Shown here: positions 18,544-28,622 of the stretch, piece by piece | How positions within the stretch are numbered: position 1 is the stretch's first letter | Layout: every line of letters begins with the position of its first letter | NCBI GenBank assembly: GCA_951813015.1 | Contig: CATOTG010000014.1 | Location: 1 to 63,868 of the forward strand | Source: an uncultured Thermoanaerobaculia bacterium | GTDB taxonomy: Bacteria; Acidobacteriota; Thermoanaerobaculia; Multivoradales; Multivoraceae | DNA length: 63,868 nt | Direction of reading: 5' to 3' | Notes under the pieces: generated by a model | Seen by the model: only the letters and a program-made list of their open reading frames with translations | What the model was told of the DNA's origin: nothing | Database searches by the model: none | Made by a program: the position numbers and the translations under genes

Positions 18544-20678
18544 GCCGACGCTCCGCGGTCGAGACTCGCCGGGTCGAAGACAGACTCGCCCTCCATGTAG
18601 TCGGGCTTGTCGACCCCGAACAGGGCCAGCGCGGTGGGCGCCATGTCGAGCAGCGACAGGTCGTCGTCCCGGTCGACCGGACGGCTGCTGAAGAACACGC
18701 CGGGCACGAGCCGGGGATCGACACAGTGGTCGCCGCTCCAGGCCTTCGTGTTGTCGGCGAACAACGGCCCCGCGACGACGCCGACCGCGCAGTCCCAGGA
18801 CACGCGGTAGCCGTCGTTGTAGCCCACGATCAGGTCGGGGGCGTTGCCCTTGTAGGGACCGGTGTACAGGTCCTCGGCGTCGAAGGCGTCGTTGATGCCG
18901 ACCCCGCCCCGCTCCTCGTCGCGCAACCCGTGCCAGGCCGCGATGAGTTCGCGCTTGAGGGAGCGCGCCTCGTCGCCCGGCGCCACGATGCCGGAGGCCT
19001 CGCGGCCCTCGAGGTTGAGGAACACGCCGGCCAGACCGAGCGCGTACGCCCGCGTGCGCGACCAGTCCACGCCCTCCAGCCACTCCTCGCTGCCGTCGGC
19101 ATCCTCACGGAGAACGAGGTAACCGTGGTCGAGCAACCAGCGGTTCAGGTTCACGCCGCGCCGGAAGGAAGCGAAGCCGTGGTCCGAGAGGACGATCAGC
19201 AGATCGTCGTCGCCCAGCTTCTCCATCACCCGACCGACCAGGGCGTCGTTGTGCCGGTAGTGATCCTCGATCGTCCGGCGGTGCTTGCCGGTCTTCCTCC
19301 CAGCAGCGGCCGGGTGGCCGTTCTCCATGTAGCGCCAGAACATGTGCTGGATGCGGTCGGTCGCGTCGAAGACGCAGGTCAGACTCCCCCGCCGCAGGCG
19401 CTCCAGGGCGGCGAAGAACATCTCCTCCCGCTCGCGGTCGATGTCGTACGACTGCTGGAGGAAGGTCGCATCGTCCGTCACGCCCTCGTTGAGCGCCGTC
19501 GTGTCCTCGGCGAGACCCAGAGTGGCGAAGTCGCCGACCCGTTTCGCCAGGTAGGGCGCGTAGTACGACGGATGCGAGATCGGCATCGCCGGCTTCTCGG
19601 GGTCGATATGGATGGCCGTCAGGTAGAGCGAGGTGTGCTCGCCGGCCTCGGTCAGCATCATCCGGGTCAGGCCGTGGACCTTGACTCCGGGCGCGGCGCG
19701 AAACTCGAGGCGCACCCAGTCGGAGAGCTCTCCCCGCGCAAGTTCGACCGTCTCGCCCGCCACCGTTACCGTCGCGGCCCCGGCGCCGCGGTCGACCCTT
19801 ACCGTCATCGGCACGCGGAGCGGGGGCGGCGGGTCACCCTCCAGGAAACTGTTCTCGGGCCCCTCGATCACGCAGTCGAAGTGGTCGGGGCCGGCGCCGT
19901 TCGAGGCCAGCGGTATCCGCGCGCCGCCCTCCCGGATCGTCTCCGTCGCCGGGCGCGTCGTGTAGTGGAGGAACGTGCCCTGGCTGCCCACCAGATCCGG
20001 CACGCACATCGCCGCCAGTTGGGCGCCGTAGAACCGGTCCGGCGGGAACGTGATCGGAACCCGGAGCACCGTGCTCCAGACGTTTCGTTCGCCCAGCACG
20101 GTCCAGAACGGCTTCGACCGCCTGAGCAACCGGATCTCCGGCTTCTGCAGCGGGATCTTCCACTTGCCGAGCTTCAGGAAGCGCTCGACCCGACCGATGT
20201 GGGCCGAAGACAGCTTGGGCAGGTAGCTCCGCAGGTCGCGGTCGAGGAAGTCGAAGATGTTGTGCTTGCCCGGATTGGCCCCGGTCGCGAACGTCGACCA
20301 GGCGACCGGCGACAGCGCCGGGTAGGTGCTGGCGATCCGCCGGTAGCTCCCCTGCCTGCCGAGGCGTTCGAAGTTGGGCAGTTCGCCCTCCTTCATCATC
20401 CGCTCCGTCAACCGGGGATCCTGGCCGTCGAGACCGACGAAGACGAGCCGCTTGACGTGCGCCTTCGGCGGCTTCTTCCGCCGCACCACCCGCCACAGCG
20501 TCCGTACCGGCCACGCGAGAAGCGAGACGAAGGCAAGCGCCACCGTCGCCAGCAGGACCAGGAACGACGACATCAGGGCGAACCCCGCCCCGGGGCCGAT
20601 GTAGGCCGCCGCCGGCGCCGCGGCGAAGAGCGCCGCGAGGAGCGCGAAGGCGGCGGCTCTTGGGTGGACGAGTCTCAT
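18540..20678 (-). CDS. Alkaline-phosphatase-superfamily exported/membrane enzyme
   Basis: Paralogue of the downstream lipoprotein, 712 residues from the ATG at 20678. It starts with a signal or anchor (AAAFALLAALFAAAPAAAYI) and a second hydrophobic helix (MSSFLVLLATVALAFVSLLA) followed by basic residues (RVVRRKKPPK). The catalytic domain is therefore probably tethered. Motifs are LVFVGLDGQD, FATGANPGKHNIFDF with the nucleophile, FDATDRIQHMFW, LIVLSDHGFASF and TKAWSGDHCVDPR. GFALMSSF after IGPGA is typical of such anchored phosphodiesterases. It heads the minus-strand run. Substrate unknown; a cell-surface phosphodiester is the simplest guess. Confidence 0.87.
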   Translation of the reverse strand: MRLVHPRAAAFALLAALFAAAPAAAYIGPGAGFALMSSFLVLLATVALAFVSLLAWPVRTLWRVVRRKKPPKAHVKRLVFVGLDGQDPRLTERMMKEGELPNFERLGRQGSYRRIASTYPALSPVAWSTFATGANPGKHNIFDFLDRDLRSYLPKLSSAHIGRVERFLKLGKWKIPLQKPEIRLLRRSKPFWTVLGERNVWSTVLRVPITFPPDRFYGAQLAAMCVPDLVGSQGTFLHYTTRPATETIREGGARIPLASNGAGPDHFDCVIEGPENSFLEGDPPPPLRVPMTVRVDRGAGAATVTVAGETVELARGELSDWVRLEFRAAPGVKVHGLTRMMLTEAGEHTSLYLTAIHIDPEKPAMPISHPSYYAPYLAKRVGDFATLGLAEDTTALNEGVTDDATFLQQSYDIDREREEMFFAALERLRRGSLTCVFDATDRIQHMFWRYMENGHPAAAGRKTGKHRRTIEDHYRHNDALVGRVMEKLGDDDLLIVLSDHGFASFRRGVNLNRWLLDHGYLVLREDADGSEEWLEGVDWSRTRAYALGLAGVFLNLEGREASGIVAPGDEARSLKRELIAAWHGLRDEERGGVGINDAFDAEDLYTGPYKGNAPDLIVGYNDGYRVSWDCAVGVVAGPLFADNTKAWSGDHCVDPRLVPGVFFSSRPVDRDDDLSLLDMAPTALALFGVDKPDYMEGESVFDPASLDRGASA

Positions 20679-20820
20679 GCTTTCCGGATTCCTGGTCGTC
20701 GCGTTCGGCGCGGGAGCCGACGCCTCCCGCGCGGTCGGCCCGGCGTGGCTCGCCACGGGCCGCGCATTCTATCCGCGCCGCGGGCTGTGATCGTCCGGCC
20801 GTCACGTCGGCCCATCTTGG

Positions 20821-20847
20821 CCATACTCCAGAGTACGGCTAGTATGG
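20821..20847. promoter_or_regulatory. Palindromic operator candidate before vapB
   Basis: CCATACT and AGTATGG bracket an inner TACTCCAGAGTA palindrome. It overlaps the vapB start (20844), as expected for VapBC autorepression. Confidence 0.6.
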
Positions 20848-21098
20848 GTCGGATGAAGACAACGGTCGAAATCCACGATGTGCTCCTCGAACGCGCCAGG
20901 CGCCGCGCGATGGAAACGGGCCAGCCGCTGCGATCGGTCATCGAAGACGGTCTCCGGCAACTGCTCGCCAAACCGCTGCCGAAGACCAGGTACAAGATGA
21001 AGGACTGCCGCTACGGGAACCCCGAAGATCCCGACCCGTTGCGGAACTACACCTGGGAGGAGATCCGCGACACCATCCACGAGCGCAGGCAAGGCCGC
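20844..21098 (+). CDS. VapB-type antitoxin
   Basis: Antitoxin of a type II VapBC module. The start is the ATG at 20844, or the second ATG at 20853 which gives MKTTVEIHDVLLERARRRAM, the usual N-terminus. The RHH-like DNA-binding head is followed by SVIEDGLRQLL and the toxin-neutralising tail (NYTWEEIRDTIHERRQGR). There is no stop codon before the toxin: the frame continues directly into IAIDTNILVYAHR. Either toxin and antitoxin are fused, or a lost base removed the usual overlapping stop. A palindrome covers the start. Confidence 0.8.
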
Positions 21099-21741
21099 TT
21101 GATCGCCATCGACACGAACATCCTCGTCTACGCTCACCGCTTCGACAGCGACGTCAACGACGAAGCGATGGCGGTAGTCACGCACTACGTCGAAGGCGAC
21201 GAACGGTGGGCCATCCCGTGGGACTGCTGCGTCGAATGAAGGTTCTGAATGCGACGGTAGTACGAGCAGCAGCTAGTCACCACAAGAACGACCCGGGTTG
21301 CATCCCGCAAGCCATCGCGATGATCATCCTGGGGATCATCTGCATGCCGCTCACCGAGTGCATGACAAGAGCTCTTCTCTAAACTAAGAACGACCTTGAA
21401 ATAGGCCGCGCTCGTCCCAGCGTCAACCCTCTCAAATTTCTCTGAGCATCGTCACCAACCGCCGGATCTGGCCCCGGAACCCGACTCCAATGGATGAGGC
21501 CTGGCGCCAAGTGAAGGTCTGGGCCTCGTCGCCATGGGTGCGGATGTTGGCCGAAACGGAGAACTTCCTGTCCGTGTTGGGTCGGATTGCCGCCCAGCCG
21601 AGGATCAGCGGCGGCCGGGTCCATGACGCCCGCGTCGCCGCCATCTGCATGGCGAACGGGGTCAGCGAACTCTTGACCAGAGACCGCGACTTCTTCCACT
21701 TTCCCGAGTTGCGAGTCCGGGATCCGTTGATCGCGGCGTGA
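21099..21741 (+). pseudogene. VapC PIN-domain toxin split by a ~200-bp insert
   Basis: PIN-domain RNase toxin in two pieces. The N-terminal half, from a TTG at 21099 (LIAIDTNILVYAHRFDSDVN), ends WDCCVE at 21236, where a TGA follows. The C-terminal half resumes at about 21437 in another frame with SIVTNRRIWPRNPTPMDEAW and VHDARVAAICMANGVSELLT, then RDRDFFHFPEL to the stop at 21741. Placed end to end they form one ordinary VapC with its acidic residues (D of DTN, D of HDA, D of RDRDF). As it stands the gene should be inactive. The GTG of the next gene overlaps its stop. Confidence 0.8.
21237..21436. other. ~200-bp insert inside vapC
   Basis: Sequence with no similarity to VapC and lower GC than its neighbours lies between codons that are contiguous in the family. 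It contains an inverted repeat GATGATC (21319-21325) and GATCATC (21334-21340). I find no clear terminal inverted repeats or target duplication and no long ORF. It could be a small non-autonomous mobile element or a replacement scar. Confidence 0.65.
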
Positions 21742-22352
21742 CGTCTTTCCTGCTCCGTTCCTGGCGGCGGCTCCGCTACGGCCGACCGATCGTCGTCGTC
21801 TCCGGCCTGCCGCGGTCGGGCACGTCGATGGCGATGAAGATGCTCGAGGCCGGAGGCATGGAAATCGTGACCGACGGCGAGCGCGAGGCCGACGAGGACA
21901 ACCCGCGCGGCTACTACGAGGACGAGCGGGTCAAGGATCTGGCGAACGCGCCGGACAAGTCCTGGCTCAGGGCATCACGCGGTCGCGCGGTCAAGATCAT
22001 CTCCTTCCTGCTGAAGGACCTGCCGCCCAACCTGAACTACAGGGTCATCCTGATGCGGCGCGACCTGACCGAGGTGCTCGCATCGCAGCGCAAGATGCTC
22101 GACCGCCGCGGCGAGACGGACGAAGCGCCCGACGAGCGGATGATGGAGCTGTGGCAGGACCAGATGTGGCGGGCAACCTACCTGCTCCGGAATGCGCCTC
22201 GGTTCGAGTGGGTGGAACTGGACTATCGGGAAGCGCTCCGGAATCCGAAAGCCGCCGCGGCGCGAATCGCCGGCCTCGTCGACGGGCTCGACGAGGAGGC
22301 GATGGCCAGCGTGGTCGATCCGGCGCTGTACCGGAACCGGGCCTCCCGGTAG
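21738..22352 (+). CDS. Sulfotransferase-like P-loop protein
   Basis: A 204-residue protein of the sulfotransferase superfamily, which transfers sulfate from PAPS. VVVSGLPRSGTSMAMKML (about residues 19-36) is the 5'-phosphosulfate-binding loop. VILMRRDLTEVLASQRKML contains the R-D-x-x-x-V-L-A-S pattern of the 3'-phosphate-binding region, and WVELDYREALRNPKAAAARI is the typical C-terminal block. The GTG start at 21738 overlaps the vapC stop. It is short for the superfamily but complete in motifs. Acceptor unknown. Confidence 0.82.
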   Translation: MTSFLLRSWRRLRYGRPIVVVSGLPRSGTSMAMKMLEAGGMEIVTDGEREADEDNPRGYYEDERVKDLANAPDKSWLRASRGRAVKIISFLLKDLPPNLNYRVILMRRDLTEVLASQRKMLDRRGETDEAPDERMMELWQDQMWRATYLLRNAPRFEWVELDYREALRNPKAAAARIAGLVDGLDEEAMASVVDPALYRNRASR

Positions 22353-22549
22353 CCTCTCCGCTCCGGTCGCAGTCCTCCGACTCGCGGGCCGGTCGGTCAT
22401 CGTCGATCTCCTCCAGGCGGAGGGCTGGCCGGAAGGCTGGCGCACCGACACCGGAGGGCTGGCGCACCGGCAGGCGGTGGGGTGGCGCGCATACTGGCGG
22501 TCGGGCCTGTTCCCTGCGCGACAGCGCAGCGGCGCCGCTGCGAACGCTG

Positions 22550-23653
<1,104 letters not shown>

Positions 23654-23841
23654 ACTCCAATCGGGTCGGTCCTGCCGTGGTCGGTGGCTTGAAGCGGCGG
23701 GAGCCTACAGCACCGGCCACCGGTCCCCTCACTCTCGTCGGTCAGCTCGCCGCCGCGGCGAGTTCGTCCATCAGCGAACGAAGCGGCAGGGTCTCGACGC
23801 CGCCCGGCTGCGGGAAGGCCCTGGCGCCGCCGCCGGCTCGC

Positions 23842-25566
23842 TCACCGACCGCCGTTCGGCAGCGCGAACACCCAGAGCACCCCGCCCTGGGGCACGTAGG
23901 TCCGGGTGCCGATCGCCCCGTCCAGGTGAGCCGTGCCGCGTTGCGCGTCGACTCCCCAGCCCGACAGGACCGCGATGTACTGCACGCCGTCGACCGCGAA
24001 GGACGTCGGCACGCCGGTGACCCCCGAGTTCGTCCGCTGGCGCCACAGCAACTCGCCCGTCGCCGCGTCGAACGCGCGGAAGTAGCGGTCGCTGGTGCCG
24101 CCCATGAACACGAGCCCCCCCGCCGTGGTCAGCACGGGCCCCCAGAGCTTGCGCTCGAACTCGACCGTCCACGCCTTCTCCCGGGTGTCCAGGTTCCAGG
24201 CCTGCAATTCGCCGTAGTGGTCGGCGCCCTCCCGCGACACGAAGCCGCCCTCCATGCCCATGAAGGTGCGGCCCGGGCGGTACTCCTCCTCGACGCCCTC
24301 CAGGTACGAACAGGTGTTCTCGTTGGCCGGGATGTAGAGCAGCCTCGTGTCCGGGTTCCAGGCGGCGGGCGGCCAGTTCTTGCCGCCGGACCAGGACGGG
24401 CAGAACACCGCCCGCTCGCCGGTGCCCGGGGTCCTCGCCGGGTCGTACTCCGGCCGGCCGGTCTCCGGGTCGACCGAGGTGAAGACATCCTGGTGGACGA
24501 ACTGCGTGGCGTCCAGGAAATCGATCGAATCGGCGTCTCGCTCGAGCACCCACAGGTAGGCGTTGCGCCCCGGATGGACCAGCGCCCTGCGCGTCGTGCC
24601 GCCGCGCTCCACGTCGATCAGCAGGGGCGGGTCGACCTCGTCCCAGTCCCAGCTGTCGTTCCAGTGGTACTGGTGGTGCGCCCGAATGTCCCCGGTGTCG
24701 ACGTCGAGAGCCAGCACCGAGGTCGAGTAGAGGTTGTCGCCGGACCGCGTGTCGCCGATCCACGGACCGCCGTTGCCGGTGCCCCAGTAGGTCAGCCGCA
24801 GGTCCGGATCGTAGGCGCCGGTGACCCACACCGACACCCCGCCGGTTCGCCAGGTGTCGCCCGGCCAGGTTTCGTGGCCCGGCTCGCCCGGACCGGGGAT
24901 CGTGTACGTTTTCCAGAGCTCGTCCCCGCTGTCCGCGTCGTAGGCGGCGATAAACCCGCGAATCCCCCACTCGCCGCCGGACACGCCGACCAGCACCTTG
25001 CCCTCGACCGCCAGCGGCGCGAGCGTCATGTAGTAGCCGCGGGCGTAGTTCTCCACCGCCGTTTCCCAGGCCACCTCTCCCGTCCCCGCGTCGAGAGCGA
25101 AGAGGCGCGCGTCGACCGTGGCGACGAACGCCCGGTCGCCCCACAGCGCCACGCCGCGGTTCGTCGGGTGCATCTGTTGCAGGTCTTCGGGGAGCTCCGG
25201 GACGAAGCGCCAGAGCAGTTCGCCGGTGCGCGCATCGAGCGCCAGCACGCGGCTGCCCGGCGTGGTGATGAAGAGGGCGCCGTCGTTGACGATCGGCGGC
25301 GACTGGTGACCCTCGTTGACGCCGGTCGAGAAGGTCCAGGCCGGGACGAGCGAACCGACATTCGAGGTATCGACCTGGTCGAGCGGGCTGTAGCCCCAGC
25401 CGTCGTAGGTGCGCCGGTACATCAGCCAGTTCTCGGGCTCCGGCGACAGCAGCCGCTCCTGGGTCACAGGGCGATAGGAGGGTTCCTGGGCCGCCGCAGC
25501 GACGACCGAGGCGCCAAGGACGAGGCTTCCGACCACCCGGCGAAGGACAGCGCGCCGATCCGTCAT
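23842..25566 (-). CDS. PQQ-dependent alcohol dehydrogenase-type quinoprotein
   Basis: A periplasmic beta-propeller quinoprotein of 574 residues. The start at 25566 gives MTDRRAVLRRVVG and a signal ending AAAAQ. Repeated docking motifs include ALDARTGELLW, ALDAGTGEVAW, AYDADSGDELW and AFDAATGELLW. GVSGGEWGIRGF and GTGNGGPWIGDTRSGDNLYS match the cofactor and metal-binding regions of PQQ alcohol dehydrogenases, with a candidate catalytic aspartate in GDN. No CxxCH haem site is present, so electrons need a separate carrier. The Rieske protein gene 253 bases upstream on the same strand is a candidate. Substrate alcohol unknown. Confidence 0.9.
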   Translation of the reverse strand: MTDRRAVLRRVVGSLVLGASVVAAAAQEPSYRPVTQERLLSPEPENWLMYRRTYDGWGYSPLDQVDTSNVGSLVPAWTFSTGVNEGHQSPPIVNDGALFITTPGSRVLALDARTGELLWRFVPELPEDLQQMHPTNRGVALWGDRAFVATVDARLFALDAGTGEVAWETAVENYARGYYMTLAPLAVEGKVLVGVSGGEWGIRGFIAAYDADSGDELWKTYTIPGPGEPGHETWPGDTWRTGGVSVWVTGAYDPDLRLTYWGTGNGGPWIGDTRSGDNLYSTSVLALDVDTGDIRAHHQYHWNDSWDWDEVDPPLLIDVERGGTTRRALVHPGRNAYLWVLERDADSIDFLDATQFVHQDVFTSVDPETGRPEYDPARTPGTGERAVFCPSWSGGKNWPPAAWNPDTRLLYIPANENTCSYLEGVEEEYRPGRTFMGMEGGFVSREGADHYGELQAWNLDTREKAWTVEFERKLWGPVLTTAGGLVFMGGTSDRYFRAFDAATGELLWRQRTNSGVTGVPTSFAVDGVQYIAVLSGWGVDAQRGTAHLDGAIGTRTYVPQGGVLWVFALPNGGR

Positions 25567-25650
25567 CGCCAGCAGCCCGTAACAGAAGTCCGTGTGGCGC
25601 CGAGAGTGGCCAGGCGCCCGCCCGGCAAGGCGCGACGAGGGAACATATCG

Positions 25651-25822
25651 GGGCCGCCCGCAATCCCGGGAACAAGGGCGACCGAGGAGCTTGCCCGGGT
25701 GGCGCGCTCCGCGCCACCCGCGAACCAGTCCGTGCGCCCGTAATCGGGCGCACGGATGGCGCGATGCCGGGCGGGATGCATGGCCGCTCGAATGCAGCGC
25801 GACTTCTGCCATGGGCTGCTAG
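25651..25822. repeat. Dispersed structured repeat, copy A
   Basis: A ~172-bp element also found at 34342-34515. The first ~41 bases and much of the last 60 are identical between copies. Hairpin 1 (25697-25719) has a perfect 10-bp stem GGGTGGCGCG; hairpin 2 (25730-25755) a perfect 11-bp stem CCGTGCGCCCG with loop TAAT. It fills the gap between the Rieske gene, whose stop it overlaps, and the PQQ dehydrogenase gene. Confidence 0.92.
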
Positions 25823-26382
25823 AACTCCTTCCGGAACCGGATCGCGGCGCTGAAGCCGCCGGCGGCCACGAGCACGCCGTCCTCGGAGCGCAGCGGCAGC
25901 GACGGCAGCCGCCGGGGCGCCGGCCCCGAGATGACCTCGGCCGCATCCCTCGGGTCGAACTCCGACTCGTGGCAGGAGCACACCAGGTACTCCGCCTCCT
26001 CGGACCAGTCCTCGACATCGCAGCCGGTGTGGGGACAGATGCCCGAGTACGCCACGACGCCGTCGGCCGCAACCTCGCTCGTCCCGGGGGCGAGAGACCG
26101 CGGGTCGAAGCGCAACAGCAGGACCTGGTTCAGCCGCGAACCGTCGCGGACCGCGCCGCTCGCCGGGTCCACCGCGTAGCAGATCACCTGTTCGCCGGCC
26201 ATCGGCACGTCGTCCACCCGGATCGTCTCTCCCTGACGCGGCCCGAAGGCGAACACGAACCGATCGCCCTCCCGCGGCCGCGCCTTGCGCGGATCGCCTT
26301 CCTGCGCGTGGAGCACATGCAGCCCTCGCACGGCCAGGCCGAGTCCGAGGGCCGACTTGAGAACCGCGCGCCTGTTCCGCAT
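25819..26382 (-). CDS. Rieske 2Fe-2S protein, exported
   Basis: A 187-residue iron-sulfur protein with an N-terminal signal whose basic start (MRNRRAVLKS) and hydrophobic core suggest Tat or Sec export. The cluster ligands are seen as SGICPHTGCDVE (Cys-x-His) and VCSCHESEFDP (Cys-x-x-His), as in Rieske proteins of bc1 type and related carriers. The extra cysteines in both loops fit the disulfide of that group. The stop lies at the edge of repeat copy A. The PQQ dehydrogenase follows on the same strand, so the pair may form an electron-transfer unit (inference). Confidence 0.9.
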   Translation of the reverse strand: MRNRRAVLKSALGLGLAVRGLHVLHAQEGDPRKARPREGDRFVFAFGPRQGETIRVDDVPMAGEQVICYAVDPASGAVRDGSRLNQVLLLRFDPRSLAPGTSEVAADGVVAYSGICPHTGCDVEDWSEEAEYLVCSCHESEFDPRDAAEVISGPAPRRLPSLPLRSEDGVLVAAGGFSAAIRFRKEF

Positions 26383-26747
26383 GGCCGGCGAAGGCTAACA
26401 GGCCGGCCGTCGGCAGAGGCGAGCCACGGGCCGCCGGGGGCCCGACAGGACCATTCCAAGGTCCAGCGCTCCACGCTGGGCGTGGGCGGGAGGCCTTCAT
26501 TCCTGAGGGTCGAGAGCCGTGCCGGCGCCGAGTTGTCGATTCCGGAGTGGTTTCTTCACATCGGTCACCGAAGACCTCGGACGAGTTCCACCGCGACCAC
26601 CGCGCCTGGTGGACCCGACTGTGGAACGGCTTGTCGGGGGCCCGAAGCGCCGGTCCGGACGCGGCCTCCCGGTGCTACGATTCCGCCTCTTCACAACCGT
26701 TTGGGATCGGCCTCCGGCCCGGTTCGGACGCGGCAAAGGTACCCGGC
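26383..26747. other. Intergenic region between divergent Rieske and ALDH-like genes
   Basis: About 365 bases expected to hold both promoters. A ggccggc...ggccggcc inverted pair lies near 26390-26410. The plus frame leading into the next gene is open but not protein-like. I see no RNA gene. Confidence 0.5.
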
Positions 26748-28178
26748 ATGATCGACATCCCCGCCATCCGTTGGGGCAAGCCCTACGAGTCGCTCGAACA
26801 GGCGACGATCGTCCACTTCGAGACCGGCGAAGAGCTGGCGACGCTCCACCAGACCAACCCCGGCCTGGTCCAGCGCGACATGCGCCGCGCCCAGCGCGCC
26901 CGCGACATCCTGCGCGAGATCCCGTCCAGCGAGCTGATCTCGATGGTGATCAAGGCCGCCGACCTCTACCTGAACGCGGACCTGCCCCTGGGCAGCGGCA
27001 CGCAGACGCCGGAGGACTTCGTCCACTACCAGTCCGCGACCACCGGCCTGCCCGAGCACATGTGCCGGGCGAACATGGACAAGAACCATTTCGTGCTGAC
27101 GAACATGGGCGAGGTGCTGGAAGCCCTGACCCGAGGTCTCGACCTGGACATTCTCGGCCGCGGACACGGCATCGAGGAGCGGGGCGTGCCGGTCAGCTAC
27201 CAGGCGCAGGCCCCGGTGATCGGTCTCGTGCTGCCGTCGAACTCCCCCGGCGTCCATACGCTGTGGATGCCGGTCATCCCCTTGCAGATCGGCCTCGTGT
27301 TCAAGCCGGGCCCCCAGGAACCCTGGACCCCCTACCGGATGACCGAGGCCTTCGCCCAGGCCGGCGTGCCCCGCGAGGCAATCTCGATCTACCCCGGCGA
27401 AGGCGACATCGGCGCCGCCGTTCTCGCCTCGTGCGCGCGGAGCATGATCTTCGGGGGTGCCGACACCGTGTCCCGCTACCGGAACGACCCCCGGGTCCAG
27501 CCGCACGGGCCGGGCTTCAGCAAGATCCTGCTCGGCGACGACGTCGTCGACAACTGGGAGCGGTACCTCGACGTGATGGTCGACAGCGTCGTCGTCAACA
27601 GCGGCCGGAGCTGCATCTCCTGCTCCGGCGTCTGGGCCTCGCGCCACACGGAGGAGATCGCCCAGGCGCTCGCCGAGCGGCTGGCGCCCATCCTGCCGAA
27701 GCCGGCCGACGACCCGGAATCGCCGCTCGCCGCCTTCACCGTACCCGGGATGGCGAAGGCAATCGACGGCATGATCGAGCGCCAGGTCGACGTCCCCGGC
27801 GTCCGCGACCTGACCTCCGAGATCCGCGGCGACGGCCGCCTCGTCGAGCGCGAACGCTGCGACTACCTGCTGCCGACCGTCCTCCACTGCGCCGACGCGG
27901 ACATCGAAGCCGCCAACGTCGAGTACATGTTCCCCTTCGTCTCCGTCGTCGAGTGCCCCCAAGACAGGATGCTGAGGGCAATCGGCGACACCCTCGTGTG
28001 CAGCGCGATCACCGGCAACGAAGGCTGGCGCCGGCAACTGATCGACGCCACCCACATCGACCGCCTGAACCTCGGCCCGGTACCGACGATCCAGCTCAAC
28101 TGGCTGCAGCCCCACGAGGGCAACATCATCGACTTCCTGTTCCGGGCGCGAGCCTTCCAGGAAGCGGAAATGGCGTGA
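26748..28178 (+). CDS. Aldehyde-dehydrogenase-superfamily protein
   Basis: A 476-residue member of the ALDH superfamily. QAPVIGLVLPSNSPGVHTLW is the cofactor-domain start, where the usual PWNFP becomes PSNSP. PLQIGLVFKPGPQEPWTPYR follows, then GADTVSRYR in the G-x-T region. VVVNSGRSCISCSGVWASRH places a cysteine at the catalytic position. YMFPFVSVVECP stands for the E-x-F/P-x-F segment. The ATG at 26748 is chosen because the upstream open frame is not conserved-looking. The divergent motifs suggest an acylating or otherwise specialised ALDH. Substrate unknown. Confidence 0.8.
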   Translation: MIDIPAIRWGKPYESLEQATIVHFETGEELATLHQTNPGLVQRDMRRAQRARDILREIPSSELISMVIKAADLYLNADLPLGSGTQTPEDFVHYQSATTGLPEHMCRANMDKNHFVLTNMGEVLEALTRGLDLDILGRGHGIEERGVPVSYQAQAPVIGLVLPSNSPGVHTLWMPVIPLQIGLVFKPGPQEPWTPYRMTEAFAQAGVPREAISIYPGEGDIGAAVLASCARSMIFGGADTVSRYRNDPRVQPHGPGFSKILLGDDVVDNWERYLDVMVDSVVVNSGRSCISCSGVWASRHTEEIAQALAERLAPILPKPADDPESPLAAFTVPGMAKAIDGMIERQVDVPGVRDLTSEIRGDGRLVERERCDYLLPTVLHCADADIEAANVEYMFPFVSVVECPQDRMLRAIGDTLVCSAITGNEGWRRQLIDATHIDRLNLGPVPTIQLNWLQPHEGNIIDFLFRARAFQEAEMA

Positions 28179-28208
28179 CGAAACGGATCGTCGTCGGCTG
28201 AACCGCGA

Positions 28209-28622
28209 TCACCGACCCAACGCCTCTACACCCAAGGTCCGCGCTTCGGCCGCAAGGCGTCGGTCGAGAGTCGCCAGGGGCAGCGACATGCGTCGCGCCA
28301 GTTCCAGGTACATCGCGTGATGGACGGAAAGCCCACGATCATGCGCGAGTTCGAGCACCGCGCTCCACACGCTCGCAGGGGACACGGGGTCGACCGCTAT
28401 CGGAAGAGCATCGAGAGAGTGGCGAATCCTCGGCCATTCGCTCACATCGAGCCGACTCCGGCGGGTCGCCGCCAAAAAGGCGTTCGCCACCTCGATGGGC
28501 CACAGTGCCGGCGCGTACGCCTGGCCTTCCAACAGAGACGCCAACAACCGGTCGGTCTTCTCCGTCGCTTCGTCCGGGAAGACCCACGCCAGCGTCATCG
28601 ACGCGTCCAGCACGAAGGCCAT
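28209..28622 (-). CDS. VapC-type PIN-domain toxin
   Basis: A 137-residue PIN-domain toxin, probably an RNase. FVLDASMTLAWVFPDE gives the first acidic residue. PALWPIEVANAFLAA carries the second acidic residue, and SVHHAMYLELARRMSLPLAT with LDRRLAAEA covers the C-terminal active-site half, where the expected D-A is H-H-A. The ATG overlaps the antitoxin stop as TGATG, typical of coupled modules. Intact, unlike the pair at 20.8 kb. Confidence 0.88.
   Translation of the reverse strand: MAFVLDASMTLAWVFPDEATEKTDRLLASLLEGQAYAPALWPIEVANAFLAATRRSRLDVSEWPRIRHSLDALPIAVDPVSPASVWSAVLELAHDRGLSVHHAMYLELARRMSLPLATLDRRLAAEARTLGVEALGR

Noticed and set aside
18543..19083. N-terminal extension of the phosphodiesterase lipoprotein
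   Set aside because: The open frame upstream of 18543 lies inside the preceding paralogue; the GTG at 18543 gives a proper lipoprotein signal.
18522..21239. Very long open frame (905 codons) on the plus strand
   Set aside because: It is antisense to the well-supported phosphodiesterase gene, and only its last ~130 codons (VapB and part of VapC) look like protein.
23771..26500. Very long open frame (909 codons) on the minus strand
   Set aside because: Arg/Gly/Pro-rich GC shadow of the PQQ dehydrogenase and Rieske genes in another frame; no family motifs.
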